This document shows, in pieces, positions 52,096 through 60,497 of a DNA stretch of 64,000 nt (positions are counted from its first letter, which is position 1; every line of letters begins with the position of its first letter). Below the pieces are notes generated by a model. That model had not been told where the DNA came from. It made no database searches and was given only the letters and a program-made list of their open reading frames with translations. The stretch covers positions 121,449 to 185,448 of the forward strand of contig JAFQGT010000006.1 of the NCBI GenBank assembly GCA_017415425.1, in the 5' to 3' direction. Position numbers and translations under genes: made by a program. This DNA comes from Oscillospiraceae bacterium. Lineage in GTDB: Bacteria; Bacillota; Clostridia; Oscillospirales; Oscillospiraceae.

Positions 52096-52848
52096 TTACT
52101 GATTCTCCATAGCCACGGCCACATCCAGTGCCACCTGCATCATTTGGGTGAAGGCGGTCTGACGCTCCTGGGCGGTGGTTTCCACACCCTTGAGGACGTG
52201 ATCGCTAATGGTGCAGATGCACAGACCCCGCTTGCCGTAACGGGCGGCATTCATATAAAGGGCGGCGGCTTCCATTTCCAGTGCCATAACGCCCATCTTC
52301 TTCAGACCGTAAACACTGTCCAGACCCTCGGGCACACCTACGTGGTCGCCATAGAATACATCGGAAGAGTTTACGTTGCCCACGTGGTAGGTTGCACCGG
52401 CGGCTTCACAGGCCTTGACCGCTTCACTGAGCAATTCGTAGGAAGCGATAGGAGCAAACGTGCCAGGCAGGTGGAACTGGCTCTGCCACGCCGAATCGGT
52501 GCAGGCGCCTTGGGCAATGACGATGTCATAAAGGTTGATGTGATCCTGAATAGAGCCGGCAGAGCCTACACGAATGATGTTTTCCACGCCGAAACTGTTG
52601 AACAGCTCGTGGGAGTAAATGCCGATGGCAGGCATACCCATACCGGAAGCCATCACGGAAACCTTAACGCCCTTGTAGTAGCCGGTGTGACCCTGAACGC
52701 CACGGACATTGTTCACAAGTACGGGATTCTCCAAGAAGTTCTCTGCGATAAATTTGGCTCGCAGGGGATCACCGGGCATCAGCACGGTCTTGCCGAAGCC
52801 GATGTCATCCAGAACATTGATATGAGGAGTTTTGGGAAAGTTGGACAT
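52096..52848 (-). CDS. deoD: purine-nucleoside phosphorylase (DeoD type)
   Basis: 250 residues, NP-I family hexameric type. TVLMPGDPLRAKFIAENFLE (phosphate loop), RVGSAGSIQDHINLYDIVIA, GVMALEMEAAALYMNAARYG and ICTISDHVLKGVETTAQER (catalytic Asp) are all present. It splits purine (deoxy)nucleosides to base and pentose-1-phosphate. AGGAGGAAAACCT precedes the ATG. Confidence 0.95.
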   Translation of the reverse strand: MSNFPKTPHINVLDDIGFGKTVLMPGDPLRAKFIAENFLENPVLVNNVRGVQGHTGYYKGVKVSVMASGMGMPAIGIYSHELFNSFGVENIIRVGSAGSIQDHINLYDIVIAQGACTDSAWQSQFHLPGTFAPIASYELLSEAVKACEAAGATYHVGNVNSSDVFYGDHVGVPEGLDSVYGLKKMGVMALEMEAAALYMNAARYGKRGLCICTISDHVLKGVETTAQERQTAFTQMMQVALDVAVAMENQ

Positions 52849-52860
52849 AGGTTTTCCTCC

Positions 52861-53529
52861 TTAATAAGTGCCGTCATTTTCAAGACCTTTAGCGATCTTG
52901 ACAATACGGGAAGTACCCAAACGGGAAGCGCCCAGCCGGATAAATTTTTCCGCATCTTCCAGGGAGGAGATGCCACCGGCGGCCTTGATCTTTACGTGGG
53001 GGGCAACATATTTTGCAAACAGTTCCACATCCGCGAAGGTAGCGCCGGCTTTGGAGAAACCGGTGGAAGTCTTGATATAGTCGGCACCGGAATCGGAAAC
53101 ACACTTACAAAGGGCGATCTTTTCCTCGTCCGTCAGCAGGCAGGTCTCGATGATGACCTTCAGGAGCTTGCCCTTGCAGGCGGCTTTGATGGCGGTGATC
53201 TCGGCGGTAATATCTGCCCATTTGCCTTCCTTCGCCCAGCCGATGTTAATGACCATATCCACTTCGTCCGCACCGCTTGCCACGGCGTCGGAGGCCATAA
53301 AGCATTTTGCTCTCGTGGTGGCATAACCGTTGGGGAAACCGATGACGGTGCAGATGGCCAGCTTCTGGCCCACATATTCCTTGGCCTGCTTCACGTGGGC
53401 GGCAGGGATGCACACGGATGCGCAGCCGTACCGGACGCCGTCGTCACAGATGGCTTTGATCTCCTCCCAAGTGGCGGTCTGGGCAAGAAGGGTGTGGTCG
53501 CATTTTGCAAGAATGTCTTTCAGTTCCAT
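52861..53529 (-). CDS. deoC: deoxyribose-phosphate aldolase
   Basis: 222 residues, class I aldolase TIM barrel. [69 protein letters not shown] and [21 protein letters not shown], where the Lys of KTSTGF forms the Schiff base. Splits deoxyribose-5-phosphate to acetaldehyde and glyceraldehyde-3-phosphate. Between tdk and deoD. Confidence 0.95.
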   Translation of the reverse strand: MELKDILAKCDHTLLAQTATWEEIKAICDDGVRYGCASVCIPAAHVKQAKEYVGQKLAICTVIGFPNGYATTRAKCFMASDAVASGADEVDMVINIGWAKEGKWADITAEITAIKAACKGKLLKVIIETCLLTDEEKIALCKCVSDSGADYIKTSTGFSKAGATFADVELFAKYVAPHVKIKAAGGISSLEDAEKFIRLGASRLGTSRIVKIAKGLENDGTY

Positions 53530-53547
53530 TGTCGATTCTCCTTTATT

Positions 53548-54150
53548 TTAGTTCTGACCGTGCAGCTTGATTTTTCTGTGTTCTTGAATGCTGCGGATAT
53601 AACAGCGATGGCACATAGCTACGTAGCTATCATTACCGCCCAATACCACCTGAGCGCCCTCGGTGACGATATAGCCGTTGGAAATACGGGCGTTGGTGGT
53701 GGCTTTGCAACCGCAATCGCATATGGTTTTGATTTCTTCAATGCAGTCTGCCAGCTCCATCAGTCGCAAAGAACCGGGGAACAGCTTGGTTTGGAAGTCT
53801 GTACGCAGACCGAAGCACATAACCGGTATGGAAAAATCGTTGACGATCGCCCGAAGCTGATCAATTTGCTCCATAGTCAGAAACTGGCACTCGTCCACAA
53901 TAACGGCACTGCAATTGTCCCGAAAACCCTCCCGGTAACGGGCGTAGATATCTTTGTCCGGGGTGATGATCTCACACTGCGCCTCCAGACCGATGCGGCT
54001 GCGAATGATGGCGGTGCCATCTCGGGTATCGGCGCTGGGTTTGATGAGCCAGACCTTCATATCGTTTTCTTCATAATTATACTTGGTGATCAGTGCCTGG
54101 GCGGTTTTGCTGGAACCCATAGCGCCGTACTTGAAATAAAGCTTGGCCAT
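53548..54150 (-). CDS. tdk: thymidine kinase
   Basis: 200 residues, type II TK. P-loop FKYGAMGSSKTAQALI, IVDECQFLTMEQIDQL with catalytic Glu, FGLRTDFQTKLFPGSLRLMELAD lasso region, and a zinc site (CDCGCKATTNAR with CHRC near the end). It phosphorylates thymidine. First gene of the minus-strand salvage operon, in front of deoC by 18 bases. Confidence 0.95.
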   Translation of the reverse strand: MAKLYFKYGAMGSSKTAQALITKYNYEENDMKVWLIKPSADTRDGTAIIRSRIGLEAQCEIITPDKDIYARYREGFRDNCSAVIVDECQFLTMEQIDQLRAIVNDFSIPVMCFGLRTDFQTKLFPGSLRLMELADCIEEIKTICDCGCKATTNARISNGYIVTEGAQVVLGGNDSYVAMCHRCYIRSIQEHRKIKLHGQN

Positions 54151-54237
54151 ATCTATTTCCCTCCAATTCTTTTACTATTGTACCAAAGAATAGGCCGGTA
54201 TGCAAGCAGGATATCGGGCGAATAACCTCCACGAGAC

Positions 54238-54271
54238 AAAAAGCTTCGCACAGTTTCGTGCGAAGCTTTTA
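54238..54271 (-). terminator. intrinsic terminator
   Basis: AAAAGCTTCGCAC / GTGCGAAGCTTTT stem; on the minus strand followed by TTTTTGTC. It stops transcripts of the decarboxylase operon before tdk. Confidence 0.85.
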
Positions 54272-54313
54272 TCGTAATGCGTTGATGTCTTGGGTGGTGG
54301 GTGATACGATTTT

Positions 54314-54528
54314 ATGTTGAAGAATGATAGCCTCCTGCGAAAGGGGCTTATTGTTATGATCGGTAAAGAACGCAAAAGATTGAGCAGCCGAGAACTTGTA
54401 GGCATCATCTATCAACTGAAGGAAAATAAGCAGGAAAAGCAGGAGGAAATGGTCGCTTTGGAAGAGGAACTTCAAGAAAAGCGGATTCCAATCTCTGTTG
54501 CAGGCGATATGCTCAGCTCCACCACGAT
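54314..54528 (+). pseudogene. truncated small coiled-coil protein
   Basis: An open frame from 54314 (or 54356, MIGKERKRLSSRELVGIIYQ) encodes a basic start followed by a Glu/Lys/Gln-rich coiled coil (KENKQEKQEEMVALEEELQEK) and ...RIPISVAGDML. Past about 54530 the frame runs antisense through the neighbouring 52-residue membrane gene and loses sense. It looks like the N-terminal part of a coiled-coil protein whose 3' end was lost where the decarboxylase block begins. Not identified further. It is the only feature in 54151-54601 besides the terminator. Confidence 0.4.
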
Positions 54529-54601
54529 GCCGGCAAACCCTCTTACACATCCCAAGAGAATGTTTTCCGGACATATGATACACATCACAGGTTTTCTTCC
54601 T

Positions 54602-54760
54602 TTATTCAGAAAAAAGGTAATTTACCAGCTTGGTTGCCAGGATGATGATGCCGATCACTACGAAGATCACCAGCATACCCACGCCCATATACTTCAGATT
54701 GTCCACAAAAGCCATAGGATTGAAATCGATATTAACTGCAGTATTTGTCAGAAAATTCAT
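54602..54760 (-). CDS. 52-residue OadG-like membrane protein of the decarboxylase operon
   Basis: A short gene below usual length cut-offs: MNFLTNTAVNIDFNPMAFVD followed by NLKYMGVGMLVIFVVIGIII and LATKLVNYLFSE. One membrane helix with the MGxGMxxIF pattern seen at the start of oxaloacetate decarboxylase gamma (OadG) subunits, but nothing after the helix. GGGAGG (in the end of the beta-subunit gene) lies 9 bases before the ATG, 4 bases after the beta stop. Probably an accessory or second gamma-like subunit, comparable in size to the epsilon chain of Veillonella methylmalonyl-CoA decarboxylase; that parallel is inference. Confidence 0.75.
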   Translation of the reverse strand: MNFLTNTAVNIDFNPMAFVDNLKYMGVGMLVIFVVIGIIILATKLVNYLFSE

Positions 54761-54764
54761 ATAC

Positions 54765-55874
54765 TTAACCTCCCATCAGTTTTGCGGCAATGTTTAGGAT
54801 GATACCGCCAGCGATAACCGAGGCGATCTGACCGGAAACATTCACACCGATAGAGTGCATCAGCAGGAAGTTCTGGGGGTCCTCTTCCTGGGCCATCTTA
54901 TGAACGATACGGCCGGACATAGGGAATGCAGAGATACCGGCAGCGCCGATCATTGGATTGACCTTGTTCTTCATAAACAAGTTCAGGAACTTAGCAAACA
55001 GCACACCGCCTGCGGTATCCACGATAAACGCAACCAGACCCAAGCCCATAATCAGCAGAGTATCCAGCTGCAGGAACTTATCTGCTGTCATATTAAACGC
55101 AACGGAGATACCCAGGAAAATGGTGATCAGATTGGCCAGCACATTCTGTGCAGTGGAAGACAAGCTTTCCAGCACACCGCACTCCCGAATCAGATTACCG
55201 AACATCAAGAAACCAATCAAAGCAGTTGCCTGAGGAATGATGGCAGAGGCGACCACAGTAATGATAATGGGGAACAAAATGCGGGTCTTCTTGGAAACGG
55301 ATTTCTGCTCGTAGGGCATCCGGATCATACGCTCTTTTTTGGTGGTCAGTAGCTTGATCACCGGCGGTTGTATCACCGGAACCAGCGCCATATAAGAATA
55401 GGCAGCAACCGTAATGGCACCAACATACTGGCTGCCCAGCTTGTTGGCAACAGCAATGGAGGTGGGGCCGTCAGCAGCACCGATAATGGCAATGGAGAAG
55501 AAATCCCGGAAATCGGGGAAGAACATACTTGCCATACACAGGGTAAAGAAGATACCGAATTGGGCTGCCGCGCCAAAAAGCATCAGCTTGGGATTGGTCA
55601 GCAAAGGGCCGAAATCGATCATTGCGCCGATGCCGATAAACAACAGCAAGGGGAACAATTCGTTGGCAATACCAGCGTGGTACAGTTCCTGAATAGGGCC
55701 AACGAGAGCATCGGAGAAAGGAATGTTTACAAGGATGGTGCCAAAGCCCATAGGCAACAGCAGAGAAGGCTCCATCTCTTTTACAATTGCTAAATAAACC
55801 AACAAGCAACCGATGCCGATCATGATCAGATCGTACCGGTCGAATGCCAATAAGTTTTGGTATAAAATCTCCAC
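54765..55874 (-). CDS. sodium ion-translocating decarboxylase, beta subunit
   Basis: 369 residues, about 9-11 helices. The family's core motifs are present: LLFIGIGAMIDFGPLLTNPKLMLFGAAAQFGIF, FSIAIIGAADGPTSIAVANKLGSQYVGAITVAAYSYMALVP VIQPP, MIGAAGISAFPMSGRIVHKM. The first includes the Asp needed for sodium transport in OadB/GcdB. It takes carboxybiotin from the biotin subunit, decarboxylates it and pumps Na+ out. GTG start with AGGAGGGG upstream. Confidence 0.93.
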   Translation of the reverse strand: MEILYQNLLAFDRYDLIMIGIGCLLVYLAIVKEMEPSLLLPMGFGTILVNIPFSDALVGPIQELYHAGIANELFPLLLFIGIGAMIDFGPLLTNPKLMLFGAAAQFGIFFTLCMASMFFPDFRDFFSIAIIGAADGPTSIAVANKLGSQYVGAITVAAYSYMALVPVIQPPVIKLLTTKKERMIRMPYEQKSVSKKTRILFPIIITVVASAIIPQATALIGFLMFGNLIRECGVLESLSSTAQNVLANLITIFLGISVAFNMTADKFLQLDTLLIMGLGLVAFIVDTAGGVLFAKFLNLFMKNKVNPMIGAAGISAFPMSGRIVHKMAQEEDPQNFLLMHSIGVNVSGQIASVIAGGIILNIAAKLMGG

Positions 55875-55884
55875 ATGCCCCTCC

Positions 55885-56271
55885 TTATTTGATGAACGCC
55901 AGAGGTGCGCCGGTTTTCACCACAGCGCCCTTTTCCACAAGAACCTGAGTTACAGTACCGCTCTTAGGCGCCATAATCTCATTTTCCATTTTCATAGCTT
56001 CCAAAATTACCAGCACATCGCCTTCTCTTACTGCCTGTCCGGATACTACATTCACTTTCAGAATGTTACCGGGCATAGGAGAAACCACGCTCTCACCCTC
56101 ACCCGCTACAGAAGGTGCTGCCGGAGCAACACTGGGTGCAGCTTCAACGGCAGGCGCTGCGGCAACCATAGGCGCGGGGGCATAAGAATGAAATTCTGTC
56201 ATCATCATAGGCTTAGCCACTTCGACTTCTACCTCGTAGGTACGGCCATTTAAGGTCAATTCGTATTTCAT
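55885..56271 (-). CDS. biotin carboxyl carrier subunit of the decarboxylase
   Basis: 128 residues. N-terminal KYELTLNGRTYEVEVEVAKP, an Ala/Pro-rich flexible linker (about 35-58), and a biotinyl domain with VLVILEAMKMENEIMAPKSG, where the Lys in AMKM carries biotin. Same build as GcdC/MmdC/OAD gamma-type carriers. It shuttles CO2 from the carboxyltransferase to the beta subunit. The stop of the preceding subunit is one base away. Confidence 0.93.
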   Translation of the reverse strand: MKYELTLNGRTYEVEVEVAKPMMMTEFHSYAPAPMVAAAPAVEAAPSVAPAAPSVAGEGESVVSPMPGNILKVNVVSGQAVREGDVLVILEAMKMENEIMAPKSGTVTQVLVEKGAVVKTGAPLAFIK

Positions 56272-56272
56272 A

Positions 56273-56587
56273 TCAGTCTGCCTCCCTGATGGAAATAAAG
56301 CACAATTCGTTTAGGGGCTTATCCATTTTGTTTGCTACGATCGCCATCAGCATTGCTGCTGTTTTCGGCTCCACTGCGTGGAGCTTTACCTGTCCTGCAG
56401 ATCCGGGCGCGGTAGGCTTTTGCATAACCGCTTCCGGAATCGGTTCGACAACCACAACATCTTTTTTGCTGTGCATAGATATGCTCTTTCGAATTGCCAT
56501 AATTGCAACAATCACGGCAATTGCCAGCACTATGGCAAGTGCCACATAGTCAGGTTGTGTATTCTGTGCCGCCGTCAGTATCAACAT
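56273..56587 (-). CDS. decarboxylase delta/gamma-type small membrane subunit
   Basis: 104 residues. N-terminal membrane helix (YVALAIVLAIAVIVAIMAIR), a linker, and a C-terminal PKTAAMLMAIVANKMDKPLNELCFISIREAD that resembles the assembly domain of GcdD/MmdD/OadG delta-type subunits. It holds the soluble carboxyltransferase and the membrane beta subunit together in known complexes. It comes 14 bases after the Na/Pi cotransporter gene and directly before the biotin subunit. Confidence 0.75.
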   Translation of the reverse strand: MLILTAAQNTQPDYVALAIVLAIAVIVAIMAIRKSISMHSKKDVVVVEPIPEAVMQKPTAPGSAGQVKLHAVEPKTAAMLMAIVANKMDKPLNELCFISIREAD

Positions 56588-56601
56588 AGATCCTTCTCCT
56601 C

Positions 56602-58287
56602 TTAATAATTATTATCATCATCGCCGACGGGGTTGCAAATGCTGTAGCCCACATTCACGATATGGTCAGCCACACGCTCCAGTCCGGTAATGGTAGACGT
56701 ATAGTAAGGACTGACCTCCAGGCTGCAGTTGCCTTCTGACAGCCGGGAGAAGTGTTTTGCGCTGAAAGAGCGCTTCATCTCATCGGTATCATTCTCTAGC
56801 TTTGACAAAGCAGGAAGATATTCCGGATTTTCAGCATCAAAAGCTTCCTTTGCAACGTTGATCATATTGATAACCACATCATACATTTGCTTAATGTCCG
56901 ACAACGCCGTATCCGAGAAAGAAATCTTCTTTGCACGCATTTCCAGACCGATTTCGTAGAAATTCTCTGCGTGGTCACCTACACGCTCCAGGTCATTGAG
57001 CACATGAAAATAAGAACCGATTCTTTGTTCGTCCCGCTCGTCCACACAGGCAGACAGCTTGATAAGGAATTTCGTCAGCGCACCGTTTGTAAAGTCAATA
57101 ATTTCTTCGTTCCGGGTGATTTCGGCAGAATTCTCTAAGGGATTGCCTGCTATGGAAGCGGCGGAAAGTTTCACATTTTCCTCCACCAAGGACAGCATAT
57201 AGTCGATTTCCTTTTTCGCCTGCATCAGCGCAACGGAAGGCATAGACAAAAGCCGTTCATCCACATATTTCAGCGCATACTCTGCAGATTTCTCCTGCTT
57301 GTCCCGAATCACAGCGCAGGAATACTGCACCAGCTGTTTTACGAAGGGCAGTAATACCACGGTGGTGGTCACATTGAAGATCACGTGGAACACAGATATA
57401 CGCATCTGCAAGGACATAGGATCACTGCCGGGGAAGAGCGATACCAGCAGGTTGATTATCGGCTCTTTGAACAGCCAAACAAAGGCGGTGAAAATCACTG
57501 TGCCGATCACATTAAAGGTGAAGTGGATCAGCGCCACACGCTTGGAGTTTGCATTTGCGCCAACCGATGCCAACAGCGCAGTAACGCAAGTGCCGATGTT
57601 GGCACCAAGCACAATAAACAGTGCAAGGTCAATGGGCAGGACGCCGGTACCCACCATAGTGATCACAACACCAGTTGCCGCAGAAGAGCTTTGAAGCAAG
57701 GCGGTAAAAATCACACCCACCAGAATCAGCAACAGCGGGAAATCAATCACGCTGAAAATGCCCTGGAACATAGATTCCACCAAAGGATTTCCAAATGCCT
57801 GCTCGCTGCTCATTACATTCAAGCCCACAAAAATCAGGCCCAAACCGCTGCACAAAAGGCCTGCGATCTTTATCTTTTCCTTTTTGAAGAAGCCCATCAT
57901 AACTCCGGCAAAGGCGAAAAGATACATCAGCATATTAAAATAATCGTTTTTCAGCGCAACCAACACACCGGTTATTGTGGTACCGATGTTGGCACCCATA
58001 ATAATGGGTGTCGCCTGCATAAGGGTCATAACACCGGCATTCACCAGACCGATCACCATAACCGATGTTGCAGAGGAACTTTGGATAATCGCTGTGACAC
58101 TAGCACCGATACCCACTCCGGAGAAGCGGTTGTTGCTGATTCGGCCAAGCATTTTCTTCATGCCTTCGCCGGCACTTTTCTCCAGAGCGTCGCTCATAAA
58201 GCTCATACCAACGATGAAAACACCCACGCCGGCAAGCAACCAAATCAGGCTTTGAATGAGTTGCATAATATTTGCAGATGATAGCAT
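56602..58287 (-). CDS. Na/Pi cotransporter family protein with PhoU-like domain
   Basis: 561 residues. Two inverted Na/Pi repeats each with a QSSSA motif (TAIIQSSSATSVMVIGLVNAG and TALLQSSSAATGVVITMVGTG), eight or so helices, then a C-terminal PhoU-like helical domain (about 330-555: RNEEIIDFTNGALTKFLIKL ... LNDLERVGDHAENF ... ITGLERVADHIVNVGY). NptA-type sodium-dependent phosphate transporter. It probably uses the sodium gradient made by the decarboxylase encoded immediately downstream. Confidence 0.93.
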   Translation of the reverse strand: MLSSANIMQLIQSLIWLLAGVGVFIVGMSFMSDALEKSAGEGMKKMLGRISNNRFSGVGIGASVTAIIQSSSATSVMVIGLVNAGVMTLMQATPIIMGANIGTTITGVLVALKNDYFNMLMYLFAFAGVMMGFFKKEKIKIAGLLCSGLGLIFVGLNVMSSEQAFGNPLVESMFQGIFSVIDFPLLLILVGVIFTALLQSSSAATGVVITMVGTGVLPIDLALFIVLGANIGTCVTALLASVGANANSKRVALIHFTFNVIGTVIFTAFVWLFKEPIINLLVSLFPGSDPMSLQMRISVFHVIFNVTTTVVLLPFVKQLVQYSCAVIRDKQEKSAEYALKYVDERLLSMPSVALMQAKKEIDYMLSLVEENVKLSAASIAGNPLENSAEITRNEEIIDFTNGALTKFLIKLSACVDERDEQRIGSYFHVLNDLERVGDHAENFYEIGLEMRAKKISFSDTALSDIKQMYDVVINMINVAKEAFDAENPEYLPALSKLENDTDEMKRSFSAKHFSRLSEGNCSLEVSPYYTSTITGLERVADHIVNVGYSICNPVGDDDNNY

Positions 58288-58384
58288 ATTTGATCTCCTC
58301 TCACATAAGGCAGGGGATTGAAAACCATTTCACCCCATTTTACGTAATTATATCATTCTTCTAATTAAGAGACAGCAAATAATA

Positions 58385-58422
58385 AAACAGCATTGCGCAA
58401 AGAATCACACAATGCTGTTTTA
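58385..58422 (-). terminator. intrinsic terminator after the response regulator
   Basis: AAAACAGCATTG / CAATGCTGTTTT stem with a 14-base loop, T-rich flank on the minus strand. A TATAAT-like -10 (plus-strand ATTATA near 58348) lies between it and the Na/Pi gene. Confidence 0.75.
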
Positions 58423-58423
58423 C

Positions 58424-59134
58424 TTATTCATTGAGCCGATAGCCTACGCCAAGCTCATTTGTAATGTAGTTTTGCTCGGCCTCTCCCGGCTTGTCGCCGA
58501 TCTTTCTGCGGATATTTGCCATATTCACCTGAAGCTTTTTGATGCTACCTTCCTGGGCGTAATCTCCCCAGATTGCTTTGATGATTGCTGCATACGTCAT
58601 CATTTTTCCGCAGTTTTCGGAAAGAAAGGCTATAATGTTATACTCGGTTTGCGTGAGCTTGATTGCTTCTTCTTTGACAAATACCTGTCGGGCATCATAA
58701 TCGATACTTAAATCCTTACAGACAAACTTGCCGCCAGGCAAGCGACCCTCCTCTGCACTGAAACGATGATTCCGCAGGATTGCCCGAACTCGCGCAAGCA
58801 GCTCGCCGGAGCTAAAGGGCTTTGTAACATAATCATTTGCGCCGCTGTCTAAAGCCAGTATCTTATCTGTTTCGTTTGCACGAGCAGATAAGACCATAAT
58901 CGGCGTCAAGGCGTTCTGCCGCACAAAATTCAGCAGATTCATTCCGTCCATATCGGGAAGTCCCAGATCCAAAATGATTAGATCCGGCAAATAAGACGCA
59001 TACAAAGTCTTAGCGTCCGAGCACGATCCTGCCACAATTGTTTGGTAACCGGCAGTATCTAGCATAGTAGCAACAAGATTGCGAATATTCTGCTCGTCTT
59101 CTACAAGGAGAACGATATACTTATTCTGCTTCAT
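58424..59134 (-). CDS. OmpR/KdpE-like response regulator
   Basis: 236 residues. Receiver domain with VEDEQNIRNLVATML, phospho-acceptor Asp in PDLIILDLGLPDMDG, SARANETDKILALDSGANDYVTKPFSSGEL; C-terminal winged helix with LTQTEYNIIAFLSENCGKMMTYAAIIKAIWG and VNMANIRRKIGDKPGEAEQNYITNELGVGYRL. KdpE-like by sequence. Overlaps the sensor kinase gene by 14 bases. No kdp potassium pump is nearby; the Na/Pi cotransporter or decarboxylase operon downstream is a plausible target. Confidence 0.93.
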   Translation of the reverse strand: MKQNKYIVLLVEDEQNIRNLVATMLDTAGYQTIVAGSCSDAKTLYASYLPDLIILDLGLPDMDGMNLLNFVRQNALTPIMVLSARANETDKILALDSGANDYVTKPFSSGELLARVRAILRNHRFSAEEGRLPGGKFVCKDLSIDYDARQVFVKEEAIKLTQTEYNIIAFLSENCGKMMTYAAIIKAIWGDYAQEGSIKKLQVNMANIRRKIGDKPGEAEQNYITNELGVGYRLNE

Positions 59135-60185
59135 TACTGATCTTTTCCGTATCCAAAGCGAACCGGAATACTGCACCTCCTGTCTTTACATTTTCTGCTT
59201 TTATACTGCCTCCGTGGGCTTTGATGATGGTTGCGCACACAGACAGACCGATGCCTGCATTCTTCTTTTGGATGTCTGCAAGTTCGTGCTCAGAAGCATA
59301 GTATCCTGCAAACAGAGAGTCTATCCGTTTGGGGTCGATGCCGCAGCCGTTATCCGCAATTTCAAAGATCGCCGTGGTGCCAAGGGTAAAGACCCGCAGA
59401 GTCAGAGATGTCATTCCGCGAGCGTGCTCCACCGCATTATCCAAAATGTTGACGATGACCTGCTCGATCAGGATCGCATCCATGGGGATCATGACAACAT
59501 CGTCCGGAAGCTCCAAGTCGACTTTCTGTGCGGGGTAGCGCTTCTTGAATTTCAAGATAACCGAGTCGATCAATTCATCCAGAATTGTAGGTGTTTTGAT
59601 GATTTGCACCTGACCGCTGTCGATCCGGGTAACGGAAAGCAAATTTTCTACTATGCGGATCAGCCACTCAGTATCCTCTTTAATGCCGGTTATGATCTTG
59701 TTTTTCTGATCCTCTGTCATGGCACCGCTATTTTCCAAAAGAGTTGTGCTGGAACCGTATATGGTTGTTAACGGTGTCCGAAGATCATGGGAAACTGCAC
59801 GAAGCAGATTTGCACGCATACTTTCTCTTTCACTTTCTGCCTTTATGGCTTCGTGGCGCTTTAGCTTGGTGGTCAGCGCGCTGGTCAGAAAGGATATCAC
59901 AATCAGCACAACTGTAGAAATCAGATTCACCGGGGGTGTAAAGTTCAAGGAAAAATAAGGGAAGGTAAATGCGCAATTCGCCGCCAGCGTACCGGCAAAC
60001 GCAGCCAATATACCGTAGACATAGCCGCTTGTAAGTAAGGATATCAAAAAGACAGCAAACACGAACACGGTGGTGGTATGCTCTTTGACATCCAGCTTTT
60101 GACACAACAGACTTACGGCAAAAGCCAACAGTAATAAAACAACTGTGACCGCGCTATCTCTGAAATAAACGGAGATCTTCTTCAT
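59121..60185 (-). CDS. KdpD-like sensor histidine kinase lacking the N-terminal KdpD/Usp domains
   Basis: 354 residues. DUF4118 membrane module (four helices, about 10-105: VTVVLLLLAFAVSLLCQKLD ... AAFAGTLAANCAFTFPYFSLNFTPP), H-box AVSHDLRTPLTTIYGSSTTL, N-box EQVIVNILDNAVEHA, G1 IADNGCGIDPKRIDSLF, G2 GIGLSVCATIIKAHGG. Full-length KdpD has an extra roughly 400-residue cytoplasmic sensor region that is missing here. Signal unknown; partner is the overlapping response regulator. It carries four of the window's rare CATG tetranucleotides. Confidence 0.92.
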   Translation of the reverse strand: MKKISVYFRDSAVTVVLLLLAFAVSLLCQKLDVKEHTTTVFVFAVFLISLLTSGYVYGILAAFAGTLAANCAFTFPYFSLNFTPPVNLISTVVLIVISFLTSALTTKLKRHEAIKAESERESMRANLLRAVSHDLRTPLTTIYGSSTTLLENSGAMTEDQKNKIITGIKEDTEWLIRIVENLLSVTRIDSGQVQIIKTPTILDELIDSVILKFKKRYPAQKVDLELPDDVVMIPMDAILIEQVIVNILDNAVEHARGMTSLTLRVFTLGTTAIFEIADNGCGIDPKRIDSLFAGYYASEHELADIQKKNAGIGLSVCATIIKAHGGSIKAENVKTGGAVFRFALDTEKISNEAE

Positions 60186-60497
60186 AATGCTCTCCTTTGT
60201 AAACTTTTCATTTGATTCTTCTTTTTAAAACGTTGTTTTTTCGTTTGAAAAATCATATTCTTCACCTATTGAACACATTATAACACACCTTGTGTCCAAT
60301 AAAAAGAATTTTTTTGAGTTATGAGAAAGCCTGCGGCTTTCGTTATGATATGTGCGCCAAGAAAGAAAAACATCGACGGAGTCGATTCATAACTTGCCGA
60401 AGGCAATCATAACGCATAACGTGCGCAAGCGCACATAGTTGGCTGCCATAAGAGCATTGCAACAAAAAACGCCACTCCGAAGAGTGGCGTTTTATTG
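60186..60497. repeat. gene-free stretch with a nested cluster of small hairpins
   Basis: After a TATAAT-like promoter for the kinase (plus-strand ATTATA at 60277-60282) the stretch holds four tiny perfect hairpins: GAAAGCC-TGC-GGCTTTC (60325-60341), ATCGAC-GGA-GTCGAT (60372-60386), TTGCC-GAA-GGCAA (60394-60406) and GTGCGC-AA-GCGCAC (60421-60434). They are separated by copies of TCATAAC or its complement GTTATGA (60318, 60342, 60387, 60407; a GCATAAC variant at 60414). A terminator stem lies at 60466-60493. Confidence 0.6.
60466..60494 (-). terminator. intrinsic terminator at the element's left boundary
   Basis: AAAACGCCACTC / GAGTGGCGTTTT stem with T-run on the minus strand, just past the recombinase stop and the 3' remnant. 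Confidence 0.85.

Noticed and set aside
54530-54802. C-terminal half of the plus-strand frame beginning at 54314
   Set aside because: It runs antisense through the 52-residue membrane gene and the end of the beta-subunit gene and has no protein-like features.
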